Source: Burkholderiales bacterium
GTDB lineage: Bacteria > Pseudomonadota > Gammaproteobacteria > Burkholderiales > SG8-39
Assembly: GCA_027457185.1 (NCBI GenBank)
Contig: DAIDTN010000121.1
Coordinates: forward strand, 1-6,199
Reading direction: 5' to 3'
Length of the DNA stretch: 6,199 bases
In this document: positions 1 to 5,873 of the stretch, piece by piece
Numbering within the stretch: position 1 is the first letter of the stretch
Layout of the letters: each line of letters starts with the position of its first letter
Notes under the pieces: generated by a model
What the model was told of the DNA's origin: nothing
Databases searched by the model: none
What the model saw: the letters and a program-made list of their open reading frames with translations, nothing else
Translations under genes and position numbers: made by a program

Positions 1-1020
1 CACGCCGACCGCCTGCGCGCGGCCGAGGCCTCGGGGCGCGCGGCGGTGGCATTGATCGCCTCGAAGTTCAGGCCGAGCGACGTGATCACGGCGAAATCGG
101 TGGAGAATGCCCTGCGCGTGCTGCTCGCGATCGGCGGTTCCACCAACGGGCTCATCCATCTCACCGCGATCGCCGGGCGCCTGGGCATACCGGTGTCCCT
201 GGATCGCCTGAATCTGCTTTCCGACACCACGCCGGTGCTGGTGGATCTGAAGCCCACCGGCCAGTACTACATGTCCGACCTGCACGCGGCCGGCGGCATG
301 GGCGCGGTGCTGCGCGAGCTGAAACCGCTGCTGCACCTGGATTGCATGACCGTGACCGGCGACACCCTGGGCGAACGCCTTGCCGCAGAGGCCGGCTGGG
401 TCGATCGCAGCGTGGTGCGCAGCCTCGCCGAGCCCTATCAAAAGCAGGGCGGCCTGGTCGCTCTGTTCGGCTCGCTTGCGCCCAAGGGCGCCATCATCAA
501 GCGCTCCGCCGCCGATCCGAAACTGTTCGAACGCGAGGGCCGGGCGGTGGTGTTCGAGTCGCTCGACGATCTCGCCGCGCGCATCGATGCGCCCGACCTC
601 GACGTGACGCCCGATGATTTCCTGGTGCTGCAGAACGCCGGACCGAAAAGCGGCTACGCCATGCCCGAAGCCGGCTATCTGCCGATCCCGATGAAGCTCT
701 CGCGCGCGGGGGTGAAGGACATGGTGCGCATTTCCGATGCGCGCATGAGCGGCACCGCCTTCGGCACCGTGGTGCTGCATGTTTCGCCCGAATCCGCGAT
801 CGGCGGGCCGCTCGCGCTGGTGAAAAACGGCGACCATATCCGCCTGTCGGTGTCCGGGCGCAAGCTCGATCTACTGGTGGACGAACGCGAACTGGCGCGG
901 CGGCGCAAGGCGCACCGCCCGCTTACGCTGCCGGCCGAGCGCGGCTACGCCAAGCTGTACATGAACAGTGTGCTGCAGGCGGAGCAGGGCTGCGATTTCG
1001 ATTTCCTGAGAAAGGCCTGA
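1..1020 (+). CDS. IlvD/Edd-family dehydratase, aldonate dehydratase-like (5' end cut off by window)
   Basis: The frame is open from base 1 to the TGA at 1018-1020, so this is the last 339 residues of a longer protein. IlvD/Edd enzymes are cytosolic Fe-S dehydratases of about 570-600 residues that convert 2,3-dihydroxy acids to 2-keto acids, so roughly 235-260 N-terminal residues, including most cluster cysteines, lie outside. Family motifs are visible: AIGGSTNG near residue 45, DLHAAGGMG near 94, PKSGYAMPEAG near 216, and SDARMSGTAFG near 245-255, which carries the serine proposed as the catalytic base in sugar-acid dehydratases. The ending QAEQGCDFDFL is typical of the aldonate (arabinonate/xylonate-like) branch rather than biosynthetic IlvD. 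The downstream DapA-like gene is the usual partner in non-phosphorylative pentose or sugar-acid breakdown. Family membership is firm; the exact substrate is inferred and could be another aldonate. A GTG at 46 is internal, not the start. Confidence 0.93.
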   Translation, partial: HADRLRAAEASGRAAVALIASKFRPSDVITAKSVENALRVLLAIGGSTNGLIHLTAIAGRLGIPVSLDRLNLLSDTTPVLVDLKPTGQYYMSDLHAAGGMGAVLRELKPLLHLDCMTVTGDTLGERLAAEAGWVDRSVVRSLAEPYQKQGGLVALFGSLAPKGAIIKRSAADPKLFEREGRAVVFESLDDLAARIDAPDLDVTPDDFLVLQNAGPKSGYAMPEAGYLPIPMKLSRAGVKDMVRISDARMSGTAFGTVVLHVSPESAIGGPLALVKNGDHIRLSVSGRKLDLLVDERELARRRKAHRPLTLPAERGYAKLYMNSVLQAEQGCDFDFLRKA

Positions 1021-1065
1021 GCACCTTCCGGGCCCAACTTCATTACGCAAATTGGAGCAAGCAAC

Positions 1066-1983
1066 ATGAGCCAGCGCATCACCGGAGTTCTTTCCCCCGT
1101 GGTCACCCCGTTCAAGGCCGATCTCAGTCCCGACAGCGAGCGCTTCGTGCGCCAGTGCAAGTGGCTGGTCGCGAACAAGGTCGGCCTGGCGGTGTTCGGC
1201 ACCAATTCCGAGGCGAATTCGCTCGCCGTGGGCGAGCGCATGGAACTGCTGGAGAAGCTGGTCGAGGCCGGCGTAGATCCGGCGCGCATGATGCCGGGCA
1301 CCGGCTGCTGCGCGCTCACCGACTCGGTGCGCCTCACCGCGCATGCGGTGAAGCTCGGCTGCGCCGGCGCGCTGATGCTGCCGCCGTTCTACTACAAGGG
1401 CGTGTCCGACGAGGGCCTCTACCGCAACTATGCCGAGATCGTCGAGCGCGTCGGCGATGCGCGATTGCAGATCTACCTGTATCACATTCCGCAGGTGAGC
1501 CAGGTGCCGATCAGCCTGAAACTGATAGAGCGCCTGCTCAAGGCCTACCCGAAGAACATTGCCGGCACCAAGGATTCATCTGGCGACTGGAACAACACCA
1601 AGGCGACGCTGGACGCCTTCGCCAAGGACGGCTTCGACGTGTTCCCCGGCAGCGAAACCTTTCTGCTCGCCGGCCTGCGCTCGGGCGGCAAGGGCTGCAT
1701 CAGCGCCACTGCGAACGTCAATCCGGCGGCGATCCACAAGCTCTACGCCGAATGGCAGTCGGCCGATGCGGACAAGCAGCAGCAGGATCTGGACCGCATC
1801 CGCAGCATCTTCCAGAAATATCCGATGATTCCGGCGATGAAGCGCGCGATCGCGCACTGGAGCGGCCACGCCGCCTGGGCCACGGTGCGCCCGCCGCTGG
1901 TGGAAGTGAATGCCGAACAATCGAAGGCGCTGATCGCCGATCTGGAGCAGGCCGGCTTCGCCATGCCCGGCCTCAAGGGCTGA
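1066..1983 (+). CDS. DapA/DHDPS-superfamily class I aldolase or keto-deoxy-acid dehydratase
   Basis: A 305-residue cytosolic TIM-barrel protein of normal family length (about 290-310). The Schiff-base lysine is K169 in GTKDSSGD and the conserved tyrosine is Y139 in YLYHIPQ. The pyruvoyl-binding loop that reads GTTGE in true dihydrodipicolinate synthase is here FGTNSEAN (residues 44-51). The arginine that follows the Tyr-containing strand in lysine-pathway DapA, and binds aspartate semialdehyde, is absent (HIPQVSQVPIS). With the preceding aldonate dehydratase, this points to processing of a 2-keto-3-deoxy sugar acid, either cleavage (aldolase) or dehydration (as in L-2-keto-3-deoxyarabonate dehydratase). 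The ATG at 1066 has GGAG at 1054-1057, 8 bases upstream, which supports this start. It is probably co-transcribed with the dehydratase 45 bases upstream. The exact reaction cannot be told from sequence alone. Confidence 0.92.
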   Translation: MSQRITGVLSPVVTPFKADLSPDSERFVRQCKWLVANKVGLAVFGTNSEANSLAVGERMELLEKLVEAGVDPARMMPGTGCCALTDSVRLTAHAVKLGCAGALMLPPFYYKGVSDEGLYRNYAEIVERVGDARLQIYLYHIPQVSQVPISLKLIERLLKAYPKNIAGTKDSSGDWNNTKATLDAFAKDGFDVFPGSETFLLAGLRSGGKGCISATANVNPAAIHKLYAEWQSADADKQQQDLDRIRSIFQKYPMIPAMKRAIAHWSGHAAWATVRPPLVEVNAEQSKALIADLEQAGFAMPGLKG

Positions 1984-2019
1984 TTGCGATCGCGCCGGCG
2001 CGGCCGGGCCGGGCGCCGC
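1984..2019. other. Short convergent intergenic region with GC palindromes
   Basis: Only 36 bases separate the DapA-like stop from the stop of the opposing permease gene. They are almost entirely G and C and contain GCGATCGC (1986-1993) overlapping the perfect 12-base palindrome CGCGCCGGCGCG (1991-2002). A structured RNA could form from either direction, but neither strand has a T-run, so an intrinsic terminator is not demonstrated. Transcription may end by another mechanism. Confidence 0.4.
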
Positions 2020-2790
2020 TCATTCCACCAGCGTCGGGTACAGCCTGACTGCGATCAGCAGCAGCAGCACGAAGGTCGTGAGCAGCACGGCGAAGTCCAC
2101 GCCGTAGCCGTGCACGCTCTTGCCGCCCACGATCATGAGCCCGCGCAGCGCGTCGACCAGGTAGGTGAGGGGGTTGAGCTGCGCGACGACGCGCAGCCAG
2201 CCCGGCATGATATCCAGCGGATAGATCGCATTGCTGGCGAAAAACATCGGCATGGTCAGCAGCTGGCCTATGCCCATGAAGCGCTCGCGCGTCTTCACGA
2301 TGCAGGCGATGATCAGCGAAAAAGTGGAAAACAGCGCCGATCCCAGCAGCACGCCGGCGAGCACGCCGAAGATTGCTTGCGGCTCCTGGCGCAAGGTGAT
2401 GTGCATGAAGAACGCGACCAGGTAAATGACGGCCGCCTGCACCAGGCCGCGGAATCCGGCGGAGACGGCCTTGCCGAAAACCAGCGAGATCCGCCGCGCG
2501 GGGCTCACCAGCAGCTTGTGCACGACGCCGAGGTCGCGCTCCCAGATCACCGCGATGCCGTAGAAGATGGCGCTGAACAGCACGCTCTGGGCGAGGATCC
2601 CGGGCGTGATGAAGGCGAGGTAGCCGACGTCTCCGGTGTAGATGCCGTGGACGTGGGCGAGCACCTGGCCGAACACCACCAGCCACAGCACCGGCTGCAC
2701 CGCGCGCGAGACCATCTCGGTCGGATCGCGCAGGAGCTTGATCAGCTCCACTTGCGCGATGGCGGCGCTCTCGCGCAGGAACCGGTCCAT
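2020..2790 (-). CDS. ABC-2 type transporter permease (DrrB-like)
   Basis: A 256-residue inner-membrane protein, normal length for ABC-2 permeases, expected to form the export channel with the ATPase encoded just upstream. Hydrophobic stretches lie near residues 31-47, 57-82, 112-132, 138-165, 172-190 and 232-250, giving about six membrane segments. The segment QLNPLTYLVDALRGLM (204-219) is the conserved ABC-2 family signature before the last membrane helix. The ATG at 2790 was chosen because GAGGA lies just upstream and overlaps the ATPase TGA (only 10 bases between the genes), and because the family begins near this point; the frame stays open to 2880, but that would add 30 Pro/Ala-rich residues inside the ATPase gene. 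Translational coupling with the ATPase is likely. The substrate is unknown; DrrAB-like pairs export drugs, lipids or polysaccharide precursors. Confidence 0.93.
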   Translation of the reverse strand: MDRFLRESAAIAQVELIKLLRDPTEMVSRAVQPVLWLVVFGQVLAHVHGIYTGDVGYLAFITPGILAQSVLFSAIFYGIAVIWERDLGVVHKLLVSPARRISLVFGKAVSAGFRGLVQAAVIYLVAFFMHITLRQEPQAIFGVLAGVLLGSALFSTFSLIIACIVKTRERFMGIGQLLTMPMFFASNAIYPLDIMPGWLRVVAQLNPLTYLVDALRGLMIVGGKSVHGYGVDFAVLLTTFVLLLLIAVRLYPTLVE

Positions 2791-2800
2791 GGAATTGTCC

Positions 2801-3619
2801 TCAGCCCAGGCGCCGGGCGGTCCGGCGGGTCTGGACGGCGTCGCGGAAATTGCCGCTCTCGCTGATGCCGCCGCCGGCATAGTGCGCGAACACCTCGTCC
2901 ATGGTCGCGCCGGCGCCCAGCCCTGCGCGCAGCCCGGCCGGCGTTCCGACGACGGCGACGCGCCCCGCGTGCAGAATCGCCAGCTCGTCGCACAGCGCTT
3001 CGGCTTCCTCCATGTCGTGCGTCGTGACCAGGACCGTCATGCCGTAGTCGTGCCTGAGGTCGCGCAGGCGGTCCCACACCGAATGGCGCGCCATCGGATC
3101 TAGCCCTATCGTCGGCTCGTCCAGGAACAGAATCGTCGGACGATGCAGCATGGCCTGGGCGAGTTCTAACCTGCGGATCATGCCGCCGGAATAGGTCTTC
3201 ACCAGCTTCTTCGCCGAATCGGCCAGGCCCATGAAGGTTAGCGCCTCGCCGATGCGCGCGTTTCGCTGCGCGTGGGGCAGGCCGTAGAGCTTCGCCGACA
3301 GGACCAGGTTTTCGTAGCCGGTGAGGGCGCCGTCGGCCGACAGCAGCTGGGGCACGTAGCCGATGCGCCCCCGGACCTGCGCCGGGGACAGGGTGACGCC
3401 GAAACCGCCGACCTCGGCATCCCCGGAGGTAGGCGCGAGCAAGGTGGTGAGCATCTTGATCAGTGTGGTCTTGCCCGCGCCGTTGGCGCCGAGCAGGCCG
3501 TAGATTTCGCCGTAGGGAATCGCCAGGTCGACATGATTCACCGCGGTCAGGCTGCCGAAACTGCGCGTCAATCCCGCTGTTTTTACGGCGAATCCCTTGG
3601 ATCCCGCGCTTGTGTCCAC
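2801..3619 (-). CDS. ABC transporter ATP-binding protein (DrrA-like)
   Basis: A 272-residue cytosolic ATPase that would power the adjacent ABC-2 permease. All nucleotide-binding motifs are present: Walker A GANGAGKTT (44-52), Q-loop Q91 in YVPQ, signature YSGGMIRR (143-150), Walker B ILFLDEP (163-169) with catalytic E168, D-loop GLDP (172-175) and switch H201 in TTHD. The signature reads SGGM in place of the commonest SGGQ, a variant also found in drug-export DrrA-type ATPases. The start is GTG at 3617-3619. There is no in-frame ATG upstream in the short gap and the family N-terminus fits; only a weak purine stretch (GGGCGGG, 3628-3634) serves as ribosome binding site. It forms an operon with the permease (10-base gap). 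A small lipoprotein gene lies 69 bases upstream in the same direction. The substrate is unknown. Confidence 0.94.
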   Translation of the reverse strand: MDTSAGSKGFAVKTAGLTRSFGSLTAVNHVDLAIPYGEIYGLLGANGAGKTTLIKMLTTLLAPTSGDAEVGGFGVTLSPAQVRGRIGYVPQLLSADGALTGYENLVLSAKLYGLPHAQRNARIGEALTFMGLADSAKKLVKTYSGGMIRRLELAQAMLHRPTILFLDEPTIGLDPMARHSVWDRLRDLRHDYGMTVLVTTHDMEEAEALCDELAILHAGRVAVVGTPAGLRAGLGAGATMDEVFAHYAGGGISESGNFRDAVQTRRTARRLG

Positions 3620-3621
3620 GG

Positions 3622-3674
3622 CTTCAGCCCGCCCGGAACTGAAGGGCGGCGGCGATAGGCTTCGGCGCCGCCGC
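3622..3674 (-). promoter_or_regulatory. Two adjacent hairpins in the leader of the ABC ATPase gene
   Basis: The gap between the lipoprotein stop and the GTG start of the ATPase holds two back-to-back inverted repeats separated by one base. The first pairs GCGGCGGCG (3646-3654) with CGCCGCCGC (3666-3674): nine G-C pairs and an 11-base loop. The second pairs CTTCAG (3622-3627) with CTGAAG (3639-3644) with an 11-base loop, and ends two bases before the GTG. The only Shine-Dalgarno-like bases (GGGCGGG on the transcribed strand) sit in the second loop. No T-run follows the first stem, so it is not a standard terminator. Control of translation or RNA stability is an inference. Confidence 0.35.
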
Positions 3675-3688
3675 AGCCGGCGAACGCC

Positions 3689-3901
3689 TCAACGCGCGTC
3701 TCCAGCCATCAGCCGATCTCGTTCCTTGCTGTATTCCTCGAAGGACTTGTGCTCCGGATCGCAATTCGGCGTGCCGACGCGATCGATACAGCCCTTCTGG
3801 TAGGCTGCTTCATACGCGGCGCGCTTGATGTGGTCGGTGGTGCACGCGGACCACGCAAGCGACAGCAGCACCGCGGTTGCGGCAAGAAGCTTCTTGTCCA
3901 T
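3689..3901 (-). CDS. Small predicted lipoprotein of unknown function
   Basis: A 70-residue protein with a lipoprotein-like N-terminus: K3 and K4, then a hydrophobic run from L5 to about A16, then LAWSAC with C20 as the candidate lipidated cysteine. The -3 position is Trp where Leu is usual, so the lipobox is imperfect and processing by signal peptidase II is probable rather than sure. The mature part is charged and helical-looking, with C38 and C47 that could form a disulfide (QKGCID, PNCDPE) and a Lys/Glu/Arg-rich tail (EEYSKERDRL). Small exported proteins of this style are common and mostly uncharacterised in betaproteobacteria; no function is assigned. The ATG at 3901 has a weak AGG about 10 bases upstream. 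It lies on the same strand as the ABC exporter genes, 69 bases before them, and may share their transcript. Confidence 0.7.
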   Translation of the reverse strand: MDKKLLAATAVLLSLAWSACTTDHIKRAAYEAAYQKGCIDRVGTPNCDPEHKSFEEYSKERDRLMAGDAR

Positions 3902-3936
3902 CAGTTCAGCCTACGCCAAAATCTTAAATTGCTCAA

Positions 3937-3961
3937 CGGCCGCAGCCTGGATCGGCGGCCG
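3937..3961 (-). terminator. Possible hairpin terminator after the DUF488 gene
   Basis: CGGCCGC (3937-3943) pairs perfectly with GCGGCCG (3955-3961) around an 11-base loop, starting 14 bases after the DUF488 stop. On the transcribed strand the stem is followed by an A/T-rich stretch (AATTTAAGATTTT), not a clean run of T. It could be a weak intrinsic terminator separating the DUF488 gene from the lipoprotein gene, or only a chance GC palindrome. Confidence 0.28.
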
Positions 3962-3975
3962 CGCGCGGGAACGGC

Positions 3976-4362
3976 TTATTCGACCTTGGCGCCCTTCTCG
4001 ACCAGCAGCGCGCGCAGGATCGAGCGGTGGCAGCGCGACTCGTCCTCGCAATAGCAGCCGACGGAGAAGTTCGCATGCTGCGACAGCGATGCGAGCACAT
4101 CGAGGGTGCGGCTGTTTTCGGGCGTCGCCATTTCGGCGCGGTATTTGTTCAGGAAAGCCTGCCACTCGCGCGGCGTCGCCGCCGCCTGACCGGCCCTGAT
4201 CGTTGCGACGCTGGGCGCCAGGTTGGGAAACCACACGTCGTACCAGTTCTGCGAGGCGAAGGCGGTCTTGGGCACGCCCCGCGGCGGGCGGCGTACCGTG
4301 CCGATGCGGGTGCCTTCGTCTTTGAACCGGTTACTACCTAGCCTGACGACGCGGATGACCAT
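3976..4362 (-). CDS. DUF488 family protein
   Basis: A 128-residue predicted cytosolic protein of the DUF488 family, whose biochemical role is not settled. Family features are clear: N-terminal VIRVVRLGSNR, GTRIGTVRRPPRGVPK (residues 17-32), NWYDVWFPNLAPS (39-51), and the C-terminal CYCEDESRCHR (103-113) with C103, C105, C111 and H112, which looks like a catalytic or metal-binding cluster. There is no signal peptide or membrane segment. The ATG at 4362 is preferred because the protein then begins just before the conserved VIRVVRLG; an in-frame ATG at 4389 would add nine non-conserved residues. AGGG lies about 11 bases upstream of the chosen start. It is the last of four small same-strand genes, 78 bases after the ParB-like gene. 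Family call is secure; function is unknown. Confidence 0.9.
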   Translation of the reverse strand: MVIRVVRLGSNRFKDEGTRIGTVRRPPRGVPKTAFASQNWYDVWFPNLAPSVATIRAGQAAATPREWQAFLNKYRAEMATPENSRTLDVLASLSQHANFSVGCYCEDESRCHRSILRALLVEKGAKVE

Positions 4363-4440
4363 TGGAAGGAATGCCCTATGTTGTAACATCTGCGGCGCGC
4401 GCCTCGGCGCATCTCCAGGGCCTCCGCGTTGAGCGAGAGG

Positions 4441-4830
4441 CTAGGCGTCATCATATGGCAGCGAATGTGGATCACGATCCACATAATCGGGTTCCGGATC
4501 GCTCTCGAATTGAACGACAGCGATCTTGCTGGCGCCCTGCATGAGTGCCTTACACACGCGGTGCATTCCATCCATGACGCGACCAGACTGATCCAGGATG
4601 ATCGGGTACGAGAGGTCGGCGTTGACAATTAGCGAGCAATGCTCGGCCACGCTTCTGCAACTCGGCGCGACATTTCCGTGCTTGTACCAGTGGTCTTCGT
4701 CAAGCTCGGTGATCTGACTAAGCTCGATTTCGCGAACGGGAAGCTGTTTACTCAGGGCAATGAGGCGTCGAATTTCCCAGGCGAGAACGCCGCGCTCAGA
4801 GTGACGAAAGTGGTACTGGGCTCGAATCAT
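4441..4830 (-). CDS. Stand-alone ParB/sulfiredoxin-fold-like protein, unknown function
   Basis: A 129-residue soluble protein resembling short proteins often labelled ParB-like nuclease or chromosome-partitioning protein. The core YPIILDQSGRVMDGMHRV (residues 75-92) is the typical strand-turn-DGxHR of the ParB N-terminal/sulfiredoxin superfamily; D87, H90 and R91 would lie at the nucleotide or phosphate site. It is preceded by IELSQITELDEDHWY (35-49), like the first ParB strand that specifies a position or key. There is no helix-turn-helix or dimerisation domain as in true ParB, and no ParA gene nearby, so a partitioning role is unlikely. The tail is acidic (DPEPDYVDRDPHSLPYDDA). The ATG at 4830 has AGG about 8 bases upstream. 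It lies 44 bases downstream of the GNAT gene. Fold assignment is from motif recognition; the activity (CTPase, kinase, nuclease or none) is unknown. Confidence 0.8.
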   Translation of the reverse strand: MIRAQYHFRHSERGVLAWEIRRLIALSKQLPVREIELSQITELDEDHWYKHGNVAPSCRSVAEHCSLIVNADLSYPIILDQSGRVMDGMHRVCKALMQGASKIAVVQFESDPEPDYVDRDPHSLPYDDA

Positions 4831-4874
4831 GCGGTGCCTATGCGGCGCGTTTGGAAGACTCCCATGTTGTTCGG

Positions 4875-5369
4875 CTACCCCGGCAGATGATACTCGAAAC
4901 GTTGCTCATTGACCTCTGCTCCCCATTGGTTGCCCCGTTGTTGTCGGGTCATGCGGAATCCGTGCTTCTCATACAGGTGACGCGCGGCGTTCAAGCCTTC
5001 GAAGGTCCACAGATAAACCTTCCGGTACGTTCGCGCACGGCAAAATTCGAGCGCGGTGCTGATCAACTTGCCGCCCACGCCGCTCCCGCGCAAAGCGTCG
5101 GAGACGATAAACCAGCGCAGATGAGCGCCTTCCGTGTCGGCTTCGACAGCATCGATTGCGATCGAGCCTTCTATACGACCGTCGGCGAGCGCCAGCCATA
5201 AGCCGTCGCGGGCGCTATCGTAGCGGCGCAGAAACTCGGAAAGCTCGGAAGCCACCTTGCTCTCAAAATAAAGACCGAAGCCGGTATGTTGATGATAATA
5301 GGCGCCGTGAAGTTCGGTGATGCGGCCGATCGCACCCGGCACATAAGCTCTTGCAATCTCAAGTTTCAT
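4875..5369 (-). CDS. GNAT family N-acetyltransferase
   Basis: A 164-residue cytosolic acetyltransferase using acetyl-CoA. Motif A, the CoA pyrophosphate loop, is visible as LRGSGVGGKLI (residues 93-103) after the strand LRWFIVS; motif B is LWTFEGLNAARHLYEKHGFR (120-139), ending in the typical YEKHGF. The N-terminal segment GRITELHGAYYHQHTGFGLYFE (15-36) resembles the GNAT part of MarR-GNAT fusion proteins, but no regulator domain is present here. The ATG at 5369 is preferred over an in-frame ATG at 5387 because GGGA sits 8 bases upstream of it, whereas the upstream codon lacks a spaced ribosome binding site. It lies 33 bases after the C39-like gene and 44 before the ParB-like gene, probably on one transcript. 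Substrate is unknown: a small amine, an antibiotic or a protein N-terminus or lysine are all possible. Confidence 0.92.
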   Translation of the reverse strand: MKLEIARAYVPGAIGRITELHGAYYHQHTGFGLYFESKVASELSEFLRRYDSARDGLWLALADGRIEGSIAIDAVEADTEGAHLRWFIVSDALRGSGVGGKLISTALEFCRARTYRKVYLWTFEGLNAARHLYEKHGFRMTRQQRGNQWGAEVNEQRFEYHLPG

Positions 5370-5402
5370 CCAGGAATTCCCGAACATACCCGACGTAACG
5401 CG

Positions 5403-5861
5403 TCACCCACGCGTCGCTTTCGGTGCGTGCCCGGCAATGCGCTGTCGGGTGTCAACAATCGGAATGAACCATTTCGGCTTGATGCGCCCAAAGTCGGTTC
5501 TGACGTGACGCCGCAAACTCTTTTTGGGATCGAGTACGCGCGCACCTTTGGCATCACGCACGAACACCACCCAGTGCCAGAACGGCCGCTTTTTCTCGAG
5601 ATGCCACTTGATGGAAAGTAGGGCGAGGTCAGGCAATGACTCCCATGACTGGAACGGGTGTTCGGAGCGCCCCGCCTTCACGCCCAAATGTTGGAGAAGC
5701 TTGCGCACGTGAGCGGTGTCGGACCACAAGCGCTCGTCCTGCGCTGAGATACCGAGAGACCCGGCGATCGCCTGAACCTGAGCATAGGACAGACCCGCGA
5801 TCGCGGCGACACTCGCGATACCGCACCCTGTACGCTCGCGCTGAAGTACTGGTTTGATCAT
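5403..5861 (-). CDS. C39-like papain-fold cysteine peptidase, cytosolic
   Basis: A 152-residue protein with a papain-like layout: Q7 and C13 in LQRERTGCGIAS (oxyanion glutamine and catalytic cysteine), H96 in HWVVFVRD, and D111 in RVLDP, in the order and spacing of peptidase family C39 and relatives. C39 peptidases cut leader peptides at double-glycine sites and are normally fused to an ABC exporter; this one is a lone domain with no membrane segment or signal peptide and no recognised leader peptide gene nearby. The C-terminal tail is basic (RQRIAGHAPKATRG). The ATG at 5861 has no ribosome binding site close upstream; an in-frame TTG at 5873 (four more residues) has AGGGG 8 bases upstream and may be the true start. 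It is the first gene of the low-GC same-strand block. The fold is likely; protease activity is inferred from the triad. Confidence 0.8.
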   Translation of the reverse strand: MIKPVLQRERTGCGIASVAAIAGLSYAQVQAIAGSLGISAQDERLWSDTAHVRKLLQHLGVKAGRSEHPFQSWESLPDLALLSIKWHLEKKRPFWHWVVFVRDAKGARVLDPKKSLRRHVRTDFGRIKPKWFIPIVDTRQRIAGHAPKATRG

Positions 5862-5873
5862 GATGGTCAACAA

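Noticed and set aside
1984..2865. Long plus-strand open frame opposite the permease, and a similar one at 1155-2048
   Set aside because: They have Gln/Arg/His/Ala-rich compositions typical of frames opposite or shifted from GC-rich genes and show no motifs; the DapA-like and ABC-2 genes explain the sequence.
4378..4389. ATGTT-GT-AACAT inverted repeat at the alternative DUF488 start
   Set aside because: Five-base arms with a two-base centre, single copy; too weak to call an operator.
5398..5414. ACGCGT inverted repeat around the C39-like stop codon as a terminator
   Set aside because: Only a 6-bp stem with a 5-base loop, no T-run, and the next gene follows within 33 bases on the same strand.
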